A stretch of DNA of 19,600 nucleotides from assembly GCA_039026555.1 (NCBI GenBank), contig JBCCMB010000043.1:1-19600 (forward strand), read 5' to 3'. The position numbers were made by a program, and so were the translations under genes. Of the stretch, positions 7,254 to 14,812 are shown piece by piece. Source of the DNA: JBCCMB01 sp039026555 (GTDB taxonomy: Bacteria; Pseudomonadota; Alphaproteobacteria; Caulobacterales; Hyphomonadaceae). Positions within the stretch are counted from its first letter, which is position 1. The number at the start of each line of letters is the position of its first letter. The notes below the pieces were generated by a model, which was not told the DNA's origin, searched no databases, and saw nothing but the letters and a program-made list of their open reading frames with translations.

Positions 7254-8423
7254 ATGGATGCATCATCCCCAGCCTTTGAACTCACTGTCGCCAACGGCCT
7301 TGCAGAGGTCGACCGCACGGCGTGGAACGCAATCGCAAACCCCAGCGACGCGCCCTACGACCCCTTTTTGGATTGGGATTTTCTTGAGGCGATGGAAGCG
7401 TCAGGATCCGCCACGCCGGAAACCGGTTGGGCGCCGCATCACGTCTTGGCGCATGATGAAGCGGGCAAGCTGGTCGGCGCCTTGCCGCTCTACGTTAAAA
7501 ATCATTCGCGCGGCGAGTTTGTGTTCGACTATGCCTGGGCGGATGCGTTGGAGCGGGCTGGCGGGAGATACTATCCCAAACTCGTCTCGGCCATTCCTTT
7601 CACCCCCGTCGCCGGTCGCCGTCGCCTCGCAACGGGGCCGCACGCGCAAGAAGTGAAGGACGCCGTGCTGGCGGCGGCCGTGAAATTGGCGGACACGAAC
7701 GATTTGTCCTCCCTGCATATCAATTTCATCGACGAGTTTGAACGCGCGCATCTGGATGCGCTAGGCCTTCTCATCCGGCAGGACCAGCAATTCCACTGGT
7801 TCAATAACGGGTATGAGAGCTTTGACGATTTCCTGGCCGCACTCGCCTCGCGCAAACGCAAAAACCTCAAAAAGGAACGCGCTGCGGCGCAAGACGGCGT
7901 GCGGTTCGAACACCTGACCGGCGACCAACTCACCGAGACGCATTGGGATGTCTTTTTCCGTTTCTACATGGATACGGGCGACAGGAAATGGGGCACGCCT
8001 TATCTCACGCGCGACGCCTTTTCCCTTCTGTCCGAGCGCATGGCGGACAAAATTCTGCTTATCCTGGCCTATGACGGCGACCGCCCCATCGCAGGCGCAA
8101 TGAATTTGATTGGCTCGGAAGCTTTATATGGCCGCTATTGGGGGCGCGCAGAAGAGCGGCCCTGCCTGCATTTTGAGACCTGTTATTACCAGGCGATCGA
8201 TTTCGCCATCGCAAACGGACTTAAGCGCGTCGAGGCCGGCGCTCAGGGCGGACATAAGTTGGCGAGAGGCTATGCGCCGGCGGCGACTTACTCCGCCCAT
8301 TGGATCGCGCATGACGGCTTTCGCGACGCCATCGCGCATTATTTGACGCAAGAACGCAACGCCGTCAGCCAAGACATGGCGTTCCTGAACGACCGAACGC
8401 CGTTTAAGAAGAGCGACCCATAG
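7254..8423 (+). CDS. DUF482/FemAB-like GNAT-fold protein (COG3146)
   Basis: 389 aa. The DUF482 (Pfam FemAB_like) family is often labelled 'peptidogalycan biosynthesis/recognition' or GNAT acetyltransferase, without a settled reaction. Diagnostic stretches are DPFLDWDFLEAMEASG near the N terminus, RKRKNLKKERAAA (about 202-214), YGRYWG followed by LHFETCYYQAIDFAI, and the conserved EAGAQGGHKLARGY. No signal peptide or membrane helix is seen, so it should be cytoplasmic. It lies 81 bp after the GDPD gene and 14 bp before the HIT gene, same strand. The ATG at 7254 lacks a strong ribosome site. FemAB relatives use aminoacyl-tRNA to modify peptidoglycan stems; a comparable role here is only inference. 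Confidence 0.9.
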   Translation: MDASSPAFELTVANGLAEVDRTAWNAIANPSDAPYDPFLDWDFLEAMEASGSATPETGWAPHHVLAHDEAGKLVGALPLYVKNHSRGEFVFDYAWADALERAGGRYYPKLVSAIPFTPVAGRRRLATGPHAQEVKDAVLAAAVKLADTNDLSSLHINFIDEFERAHLDALGLLIRQDQQFHWFNNGYESFDDFLAALASRKRKNLKKERAAAQDGVRFEHLTGDQLTETHWDVFFRFYMDTGDRKWGTPYLTRDAFSLLSERMADKILLILAYDGDRPIAGAMNLIGSEALYGRYWGRAEERPCLHFETCYYQAIDFAIANGLKRVEAGAQGGHKLARGYAPAATYSAHWIAHDGFRDAIAHYLTQERNAVSQDMAFLNDRTPFKKSDP

Positions 8424-8437
8424 GGAGCACCCCGCGC

Positions 8438-8872
8438 ATGAGCCTCCACGGAACCTACGATCCGGACAATGTTTTCGCGAAGATACTGCGCGAGGAAATG
8501 CCGTGCGTAAAAGTCTATGAGGACGATTTGGCGCTCGCCTTTATGGACGTGTTTCCCCAATCGCCCGGACATACATTGGTGATCCCCAAGGCCGTGACGG
8601 CGCGCAATTTCTTGGAGCTGTCAGTCGAGAAAATCGGTCCTTATATGGAGCGCGTGCAGAAGATCGCCAAAGCAGTGGAGACGGCGCTAAAGCCCGACGG
8701 CGTTGTCATCACGCAGTTTAACGGCTCGGCGGCCGGCCAAACCGTTTTCCACCTGCATTTTCACATTATTCCACGCCAAGAAGGCGAAGGCTTACGCGGC
8801 CATGGCGCAGGGGAGATGGCCGATATGGACGAACTCCAAGCGATCGCCGGCAAGATTGTCGCGGCGCTCTAG
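8438..8872 (+). CDS. HIT family nucleotide-binding hydrolase
   Basis: 144 aa histidine-triad protein. The signature is H105-L-H107-F-H109 in TVFHLHFHIIPR; the N-terminal half has the usual FAKILREEMPC and PGHTLVIPK segments of the HINT/protein-kinase-C-interacting type. Such enzymes hydrolyse nucleoside phosphoramidates or adenylates; the substrate here is not known. AGGGAG upstream supports the ATG at 8438. Its TAG stop (8870-8872) overlaps the TAG stop of the convergent small membrane gene in a CTAG, so there is no space for a terminator between them. Confidence 0.94.
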   Translation: MSLHGTYDPDNVFAKILREEMPCVKVYEDDLALAFMDVFPQSPGHTLVIPKAVTARNFLELSVEKIGPYMERVQKIAKAVETALKPDGVVITQFNGSAAGQTVFHLHFHIIPRQEGEGLRGHGAGEMADMDELQAIAGKIVAAL

Positions 8873-9075
8873 GCCTCGGCGGCGTCAGTTTCGGCAGGTG
8901 CGTCGCGCGGCGCCGTGCGCTTTCGCATGTAATCAACAAATAGCGCTTTCAACGTCAGCACCGTCGCGCACAGCAGCGCCAGGAGAATGTAAACACCGAA
9001 ATCCACTAGTAAGACGATGGAGCAAAGCACCAATGTCAAAAGGAAATAAAGGGCGAAAATACGAAGTGCGAGCAT
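8869..9075 (-). CDS. small two-helix membrane protein, unknown function
   Basis: 68 aa. Two hydrophobic segments are visible: about residues 3-24 (LRIFALYFLLTLVLCSIVLL) and 28-46 (VYILLALLCATVLTLKALF). A short basic stretch (YMRKR) and an acidic/alanine-rich tail follow. The positive residues after helix 2 favour both ends in the cytoplasm. A perfect AGGAGG (9082-9087) sits 6 nt before the ATG and overlaps the end of the preceding TadG-like gene (its stop is 9088-9090), so the two are likely translated together. I do not recognise the family. The strong ribosome site and clean membrane pattern argue that it is real. Confidence 0.75.
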   Translation of the reverse strand: MLALRIFALYFLLTLVLCSIVLLVDFGVYILLALLCATVLTLKALFVDYMRKRTAPRDAPAETDAAEA

Positions 9076-9087
9076 GACCCGCCTCCT

Positions 9088-10362
9088 CTAACTAGACACG
9101 CGTAAATCAGAGATGCGCACGGCGATGAGCTGGTAAGCTTCTTCCAGCTCCGCGCCATTATCGGCGTCGAAGAAGTAATCACTCCCCGAGGAACAATCGC
9201 GCAACGTGTTCTCAGCGGAGGACGGCGCCTCAAACGCCACCGCAAAGACAAGAACTCCAGCGCCCTTCATGGCGTCGCACATCTCTATCGCTTGTTCGGA
9301 CGAGGAGCCGGTGTCCTCATCGTAAACCGTATTGAACTGACCGTCGGTCATCAGGATGGCGACTTTGGCGAGGTCTTCCGTGTCATAGGGCTCAGGATCC
9401 GACCCGTTAGGCCAAATCCCCGTCCATTCCGGCGACAACGTGTACCAGGTCCACGCGACGCCCAATTGCCCGGCGGTCCACGCCGTCTGCGGACTGAGAA
9501 CGGGCGGCGCCGTGGCGACGGACAGATCCTCAATCATATCATCGAGCACGACCCGATCAGATGTAAGGGGTACGACGCTGGTCAGCGGACAATACGGGGC
9601 GTCAGACCCGATCCAGCGGCCATTCGCGGGCTCTTCATCGGTAAACGCGTGACTGCCGGTCCGCTCGGAAACGCAGGTGTTGGTCACAACGCCCGTAATT
9701 TCCGACGTGTTCGGCAGATCAAACGTCACTTCATGGGTTTCATCCTCGCCGGTCACGTCTTCAAAATACTCGCCGACATTCAAGGCTGTGGAGTAGGAGT
9801 TCATCGACACGCGAACATCGCCCTCGGCGGCGACGGGCAGATCGAACAAAACGTCCAACGCGCCGTCCGCGGCGTCTTTAAGGTCTTCCAGCTTGTCGCC
9901 CGACATCGACCCGGAGACATCGAACATGAACGCGACTTCAAGTTTGTTGACGCCAAACGCGACTTTCGCAGCCTCGTTGAAGGTGAAGGCGTCATGCCCC
10001 ACCACGGCCGATATCGTCGCCGGGATTGTGCAGGAGATATTCACCTCGACCTCGCCGTCCGCGAGGCTTTGTGTGATGGCGAGCGGCTCGCAGTCCAGAT
10101 CGTCATAGGCGCCGGACATGTTTTGCTCGAACACCGTGTAGATCGCATCCGACACATCGTCGCCAGCGCCCTCGGTTTGCATCGTCTTGGCGCCCGCCAG
10201 GGCCGCAGCATCCAACGCGTCTTGGACGTGCCCGCGCTCGGAGGCCATTCGCAGTACATCAATAGACATGCCGACCACGCCCATGAGCGGGATCAGCAAG
10301 ATCATCATGAAGACCGCCACCCCGCCCTTTTCGTCTCGGCGCAGGCGTTCAAAAGCCGACAT
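9088..10362 (-). CDS. TadG-like protein with von Willebrand factor A domain
   Basis: 424 aa from the ATG at 10362 (AAGGGG upstream); a longer reading from 10443 adds an unsupported 27 residues. The N terminus RRDEKGGVAVFMMILLIPLM and the hydrophobic run to ~35, ending in SIDVLRM, is the TadE/TadG pilin-like membrane segment. The vWA domain starts near 142 with the metal-ion motif D148-x-S150-x-S152 (DVSGSMSG) and later shows MTDGQFN and FAVAFEAP. Several cysteines suggest extracytoplasmic disulfides. Known TadG proteins work with tight-adherence (Flp) pilus systems, but no other tad gene is near, so this may be one of the stand-alone paralogues common in this class. It follows clpA after a terminator and precedes the small membrane gene by 12 nt. 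Function is inferred. Confidence 0.88.
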   Translation of the reverse strand: MSAFERLRRDEKGGVAVFMMILLIPLMGVVGMSIDVLRMASERGHVQDALDAAALAGAKTMQTEGAGDDVSDAIYTVFEQNMSGAYDDLDCEPLAITQSLADGEVEVNISCTIPATISAVVGHDAFTFNEAAKVAFGVNKLEVAFMFDVSGSMSGDKLEDLKDAADGALDVLFDLPVAAEGDVRVSMNSYSTALNVGEYFEDVTGEDETHEVTFDLPNTSEITGVVTNTCVSERTGSHAFTDEEPANGRWIGSDAPYCPLTSVVPLTSDRVVLDDMIEDLSVATAPPVLSPQTAWTAGQLGVAWTWYTLSPEWTGIWPNGSDPEPYDTEDLAKVAILMTDGQFNTVYDEDTGSSSEQAIEMCDAMKGAGVLVFAVAFEAPSSAENTLRDCSSGSDYFFDADNGAELEEAYQLIAVRISDLRVSS

Positions 10363-10470
10363 CCGTGGCCCCTTAACAGAAACTCGGGCGACAGAATGGC
10401 AAAAAAAGCTTGCTGAACCGGTTGCGCGGGCGGTGAAACTCACCCGAACGCATTAACCAACGCGGCGGAC

Positions 10471-10506
10471 AAACGAAAAGCGCGGACGACACATAGCCGT
10501 CCGCGC
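10471..10506 (-). terminator. rho-independent terminator of clpA
   Basis: A perfect 9-bp stem, 10480-10488 with 10498-10506, encloses a 9-nt loop. On the minus strand the stem is followed by CTTTTCGTTT (10480-10471), a broken T-run. It lies 26 nt after the clpA stop codon and upstream of the TadG-like gene, separating the two units. Confidence 0.8.
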
Positions 10507-10531
10507 CTTTGCTTAGTTTTCGATACGCGCC

Positions 10532-12841
10532 CTAGTCGGCGAGCTCGGGCTCCGGCGGCTTTTTGACCGGCTTTTTGTCCTCGATATAGGTGAAGGACAA
10601 TTTGTCTTTATCCTTCTTATCGATATCGATTTTGACCGAGCCGCCCTTCTTGAGCGAGCCGAATAGCAATTCGTCCGCCATCGGCTTCTTCACATGTTCC
10701 TGAATGACGCGGCCCAAGGGACGCGCGCCAAAGGCTTCATCGTGACCGCGCTCGGCCAGCCATGCCCGCGCCGCCGGCGACAAGGCGATGGTGACGTTGC
10801 GATCCGCCAATTGGCCTTCCAGCTGAAGCACGAATTTGTCGACCACCAACTCGATAATCTCCGGCGTTAGCGCCGCAAACGGGATGGTGGCGTCCAAGCG
10901 GTTGCGGAATTCAGGCGTGAAGAGGCGCTTGATCGCTTCTTCATCCTCGCCTTCGCGCTTGCCGCGGCCAAAACCGATGCTTTCTTTGGCGGCGTCGGAG
11001 GCGCCTGCATTCGTCGTCATGATCAGGATCACATTCCTAAAGTCGACTTTCTTGCCGTTCGCATCGGTCAAAGCGCCATTGTCCATCACCTGAAGCAGAA
11101 TGTTGAACAATTCCGGGTGCGCTTTTTCGATCTCATCGAGCAAGAGCACGCAATGCGGATGCTGATCGACGCCATCGGTCAAAAGGCCGCCCTGGTCGTA
11201 TCCAACATAGCCTGGAGGCGCTCCGATCAAACGGGAGACCGTATGGCGCTCCATGTATTCCGACATGTCGAAGCGCAGCAATTCCACGCCCATGATCGAA
11301 GCGAGCTGCCGGGCGACCTCGGTCTTGCCGACGCCGGTGGGGCCGGAGAAAAGATAAGACCCGATCGGCTTGTTCGGATCGCGCAAGCCCGCGCGCGCCA
11401 GCTTTATAGCGGACGACAGGGCGTCGATCGCGCTGTCTTGGCCGTAGACCACGCGTTTGAGATCGGTTTTGAGGCTTCTGAGGGCCTCTTGATCCGACTT
11501 GTTGACCTGTTTTGATGGAATACGCGCCATTTTGGACACGACATTCTCAATCTCTTTGACACCGATTTGCTTGCGGCGCTTGGATTCGGGCAACAGCCAT
11601 TGGCTGGCGCCTGCCTCATCGATCACGTCGATCGCCTTATCCGGCAATTTCCGGTCGGTGATATAGCGAGATGACAGTTCAACCGCCGATTTCACCGCTT
11701 CATTGGTGTATTTCAGGCCGTGGAAATCTTCGAAATAGGGTTTCAATCCCTGAAGGATTTTCACGCTGTCGGACACGCTTGGCTCGGACACGTCGATCTT
11801 CTGGAACCGGCGCGCCAACGCCCGGTCCTTCTCGAAATGCTGGCGATATTCTTTATAGGTCGTCGAGCCCATGCAACGGAGTTGTCCGTTCTGCAAAGCG
11901 GGTTTGAGCAAATTGGATGCATCCATTGCCCCGCCAGACGTCGCGCCCGCGCCTATCACGGTGTGGATTTCATCGATGAACAAGACCGCTTTGGGCTGCT
12001 CTTCCAATTCCTTCACAACCGCTTTTAAGCGTTCTTCAAAATCGCCGCGATACCGCGTGCCGGCGAGCAGCGCGCCCATATCGAGCGAATAGATGACCGC
12101 ATCTTCCAAAATGGCCGGCGCATCGCCATCAACGATGATTTTCGCCAATCCTTCAGCGATCGCCGTTTTACCAACGCCGGGATCGCCGACGAGCAACGGA
12201 TTGTTCTTTCGGCGGCGGCAAAGCACTTGGATGCAGCGCTCCACTTCCGGCGTGCGGCCGATGAGCGGATCGGTTTTACCGGAACGCGCTTTGTCATTGA
12301 GGTCGACACAGTAAGCCTGAAGCGCCTCGCCGACCGATTTGTTGTTCGGTTCATCCGCTTTTTCGCCCTGTCCTTCCGGCGAGCGCGGCTTGGACATGCC
12401 GCTCTTTTTGGCGACACCATGCGAAATGTAGTTCACCGCGTCATAGCGCGTCATATCCTGTTCTTGCAGGAAGTAGGCGGCGTGGCTTTCCCGCTCGGCG
12501 AAGATCGAGACGAGCACATTGGCGCCCGTCACTTGATCGCGGCCGGAGCTTTCCACGTGCAAGACGGCGCGCTGGACGACCCGTTGAAACGCAGCCGTCG
12601 GATGCACTTGCTCGTCATCATCCACCACGAGGCTGGACAATTCCTCATCGAGATAATCGCCGAGTTCGCGGCGTAGCTTATCCACGTCCAGTTTGCACGC
12701 CTCCATCACTTCGGACGCGTCATCGTCATCCGTTAACGCGAGCAATAAATGCTCGAGCGTGGCGTATTCATGCTTGCGCTCTGAGGCGAGATGGAGCGCC
12801 TTTTCCAAAGCGCGTTCCAGACTGGGGGTCAGTGACGGCAT
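10532..12841 (-). CDS. clpA: ClpA, ATPase subunit of the ClpAP protease
   Basis: 769-aa double-AAA+ unfoldase. The N-terminal repeat domain (about 1-145), which binds ClpS, begins MPSLTPSLERALEKALHLAS. D1 has Walker A GDPGVGKT (219-226), Walker B VLFIDEIHT, the pore sequence GTRYRGDFEERL and GAGATSGGAMDASN. D2 has GPTGVGKTEVA, GYVGYDQGG and LLLDEIEKAHPE. There is no ClpB-type middle coiled coil. The tripeptide IGF in ESIGFGRGKR matches the ClpP-docking loop. The gene begins 9 nt after clpS and ends before a strong hairpin terminator; clpP is not in the window. It feeds ClpS-delivered N-end-rule and other substrates to ClpP in the cytoplasm. Confidence 0.97.
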   Translation of the reverse strand: MPSLTPSLERALEKALHLASERKHEYATLEHLLLALTDDDDASEVMEACKLDVDKLRRELGDYLDEELSSLVVDDDEQVHPTAAFQRVVQRAVLHVESSGRDQVTGANVLVSIFAERESHAAYFLQEQDMTRYDAVNYISHGVAKKSGMSKPRSPEGQGEKADEPNNKSVGEALQAYCVDLNDKARSGKTDPLIGRTPEVERCIQVLCRRRKNNPLLVGDPGVGKTAIAEGLAKIIVDGDAPAILEDAVIYSLDMGALLAGTRYRGDFEERLKAVVKELEEQPKAVLFIDEIHTVIGAGATSGGAMDASNLLKPALQNGQLRCMGSTTYKEYRQHFEKDRALARRFQKIDVSEPSVSDSVKILQGLKPYFEDFHGLKYTNEAVKSAVELSSRYITDRKLPDKAIDVIDEAGASQWLLPESKRRKQIGVKEIENVVSKMARIPSKQVNKSDQEALRSLKTDLKRVVYGQDSAIDALSSAIKLARAGLRDPNKPIGSYLFSGPTGVGKTEVARQLASIMGVELLRFDMSEYMERHTVSRLIGAPPGYVGYDQGGLLTDGVDQHPHCVLLLDEIEKAHPELFNILLQVMDNGALTDANGKKVDFRNVILIMTTNAGASDAAKESIGFGRGKREGEDEEAIKRLFTPEFRNRLDATIPFAALTPEIIELVVDKFVLQLEGQLADRNVTIALSPAARAWLAERGHDEAFGARPLGRVIQEHVKKPMADELLFGSLKKGGSVKIDIDKKDKDKLSFTYIEDKKPVKKPPEPELAD

Positions 12842-12850
12842 GGCGTTCCT

Positions 12851-13180
12851 CTAATCCTCGCGTTCCATCGTGCATTGAAGCGGGTGTTCGCTTCGCCGCG
12901 CGAGATCCAAAACTTGGGCGACCTTCGTTTCGGCGACTTCATACGTATACACGCCACAAACACCCACGCCATGATTGTGGACATGCAGCATGATCTGAGT
13001 CGCCTCCTCTCGGGACTTATTGAAAAAATGCTCCAAAACCAGAACAACGAACTCCATGGGGGTGTAGTCGTCATTCAAGATCAATACCCGGTACATCGAA
13101 GGCTTTTTGGTCTTCGGTTTGGTCCGAGTGGCGACACCGGTGTTTCCGTCGGCGTCTGAAGGGGAGCGTTCGTCTGACAT
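12851..13180 (-). CDS. clpS: ClpS, N-end-rule adaptor for ClpAP
   Basis: 109 aa from the ATG at 13180. An open reading upstream to 13345 lacks family similarity and is not used. After a flexible N-terminal arm with basic KPKTKK, the folded core shows YRVLILNDDYTPMEFVV (N36, D37, D38 and T40 for recognition of the substrate alpha-amino group), HFFNKSREEAT, MLHVHNHG (pocket histidine H68) and GVYTYEVAETK. These match the N-degron pocket and ClpA-binding surface of ClpS. The 9-nt gap to clpA indicates co-transcription. Confidence 0.96.
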   Translation of the reverse strand: MSDERSPSDADGNTGVATRTKPKTKKPSMYRVLILNDDYTPMEFVVLVLEHFFNKSREEATQIMLHVHNHGVGVCGVYTYEVAETKVAQVLDLARRSEHPLQCTMERED

Positions 13181-13302
13181 TCTCAAGAAATACGAATTCT
13201 GCGGTTGCGGACGGCCGGCCAAACGCCGGTTCGCCCTAGTGTTGTTACCATTAGATATGAATATGGCGCTCGGATGAAAGGGCCAAGGAGCATCTGCGCC
13301 GA

Positions 13303-13695
13303 TCATGAAGCTGCTTCCGCTGCTTTTTTGAGCGCCGCCATCCAATTTTCGACGCGTTTTTGATTCACGCCGAAATCTCGATATCCATATTTTGCTCGTG
13401 AGTAGATCGCCAAACTCGCTCCGCCCGCTTCGGACGGGTAAATACGAATCGATATGAAATCGGGAAACCGCATCAGCGCGGAACGTTGGACGACTTCCAG
13501 GGCGAGCCCCTCATCCTGTAAGATCTGCATGCGCGGTTCGGATTTCAACACGTCGATCAATGCTGATTTCAACGTTTCGGGCGACACGCTGAATTCCGGC
13601 CCCGGCCCATCCACGCCATCCGTGCGGACATTTGGCGGCGCGAGCAGATAATTATTCGGCCGTCGGCTGCGTTTAAATCCTTCAAAATCCAACAT
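13303..13695 (-). CDS. DUF1499 family protein
   Basis: 130 aa. The C-terminal part, FISIRIYPSEAGGASLAIYS followed by RAKYGYRDFGVNQKRVENWMAAL, is the DUF1499 hallmark (small beta-rich domain ending in a conserved helix). The family has no established function. There is no signal peptide or membrane helix. GGGAGG lies about 8 nt before the ATG at 13695. It lies 122 bp upstream of clpS on the same strand, and divergently from the carboxypeptidase gene. That 122-bp gap is large enough for a separate clpS promoter. Confidence 0.85.
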   Translation of the reverse strand: MLDFEGFKRSRRPNNYLLAPPNVRTDGVDGPGPEFSVSPETLKSALIDVLKSEPRMQILQDEGLALEVVQRSALMRFPDFISIRIYPSEAGGASLAIYSRAKYGYRDFGVNQKRVENWMAALKKAAEAAS

Positions 13696-13763
13696 GCTCG
13701 CCGCCTCCCATGGACGTCATTTGGTCGCGGCCGCCGCTAAGCGCAGCCAGCCGGAAAAGCCGC

Positions 13764-13781
13764 TTCATTAATACTAATGAA
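13764..13781. promoter_or_regulatory. operator-like palindrome TTCATTA-N4-TAATGAA
   Basis: Two perfect 7-bp arms (13764-13770, 13775-13781) around ATAC lie in the divergent region between the DUF1499 gene and the carboxypeptidase gene. The size and symmetry resemble a dimeric repressor site. If the carboxypeptidase starts at the GTG at 13845, as preferred here, the palindrome is in its promoter or leader. The regulator is unknown. Confidence 0.4.
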
Positions 13782-13844
13782 AGCATGAAGGCGGAATCTT
13801 TAGGCATCAATTTAAATCTGGCTTTACCCGGAGAGAAATGCGCC

Positions 13845-14810
13845 GTGAGACCTGTCGCTTCATCCCAGGCGTTTGGAAAAGCATTGACGCGGATCGCCGC
13901 CGCTGCGGTGATTTTAGGCGTTTCCATCTCTCCGGCGTTGGCGGAACGGCAGAACAAATACGCCTCAATTGTCGTAGATGTGGACAGCGCGGAAATTCTT
14001 CACGCCCGCTACGCGGATGCGGCGCGGTTTCCGGCGTCATTAACCAAGGTGATGACGCTTTACATGGTGTTCGACGCGCTTGAAGCGGGCGATCTCATGC
14101 TGTCGGACGAGCTAACTGTTTCCAAAACGGCCGCCGCGCAACAGCCTTCAAAACTCGCCCTGCGGCCAGGTTCAAAAATTACCGTCGAAGCGGCCATTAA
14201 TGCGCTCATCACAAAATCGGCGAACGACATCGCTGTCGTCATCGCGGAACGCTTGGGCGGCACCGAATCGCGCTTCGCCGCTTTGATGACCGCCAAAGCC
14301 CGAGCGCTCGGCCTGGAAGATACGCGCTTTACAAATGCGTCGGGACTGCCTGACGCCAACCAAACGTCGACCGCGCGCGATTTGGCCAAACTGGCCGAAA
14401 CAATTTTGCTGAACCATGCAGATTACTACGATTACTTCGCGACCCAGGATTTTGTGTATCGCGGCGCGCATTACGAGAACCACAACGCGCTGCTCGGCGA
14501 GGTTCGCGGCGTGGACGGCATCAAAACCGGCTACACGCGCGCGTCCGGCTTTAATTTGATGGCCTCGGCGGAACGCGATGGACGACGCGTCATCGCCATC
14601 ATGCTTGGGGGCGCCACATCAAAGTCGCGCAACAAGCATGTGACGGATTTGCTAGAGGCTGCATTCGACGTGTTAGAGGCCAAAGCTCAGCGCGAAGCGC
14701 CGCCTTTACGCGCGCGCATCGCGTTTAATGAGATCCAAAACATGTCGACGGATGAACTCAATGCGGCTCAGTATCGCGAGATCGCCGAGCAGGGCTCAGC
14801 GCAGAACTAA
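13845..14810 (+). CDS. D-alanyl-D-alanine carboxypeptidase (DacA/PBP5-type, S11 family)
   Basis: Periplasmic serine enzyme that removes the terminal D-Ala from peptidoglycan stem peptides. All three penicillin-binding motifs are visible (numbered from the GTG): S65-L-T-K68, S125-A-N127 and K227-T-G229. The preferred start is GTG at 13845: GGAGAG lies 9 nt upstream (13830-13835) and the product begins directly with a signal peptide (basic ...KALTR, hydrophobic IAAAAVILGVSI, cleavage after SPALA). In-frame ATGs at 13785 and 13710 would put 20 or 45 extra residues ahead of it. At 321 aa it is short, and no PBP5 C-terminal beta domain or amphipathic membrane anchor is evident, so it may be soluble. 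Its stop lies 2 nt from that of the convergent flavoprotein gene. Confidence 0.92.
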   Translation: MRPVASSQAFGKALTRIAAAAVILGVSISPALAERQNKYASIVVDVDSAEILHARYADAARFPASLTKVMTLYMVFDALEAGDLMLSDELTVSKTAAAQQPSKLALRPGSKITVEAAINALITKSANDIAVVIAERLGGTESRFAALMTAKARALGLEDTRFTNASGLPDANQTSTARDLAKLAETILLNHADYYDYFATQDFVYRGAHYENHNALLGEVRGVDGIKTGYTRASGFNLMASAERDGRRVIAIMLGGATSKSRNKHVTDLLEAAFDVLEAKAQREAPPLRARIAFNEIQNMSTDELNAAQYREIAEQGSAQN

Positions 14811-14812
14811 TC

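Noticed and set aside
9292..10416. A 374-codon open frame on the plus strand opposite the TadG-like gene.
   Set aside because: It is a mirror of the codon bias of the minus-strand gene, which has clear TadG and vWA motifs; the antisense product resembles no family and has no ribosome site.
13215..13229. Hairpin CCGGC/GCCGG between the DUF1499 gene and clpS as a terminator.
   Set aside because: The stem is only 5 bp and no T-run follows on the minus strand.
13181..13345. Extended ClpS start at 13345.
   Set aside because: It would overlap the DUF1499 gene and add 55 low-complexity residues that ClpS lacks.
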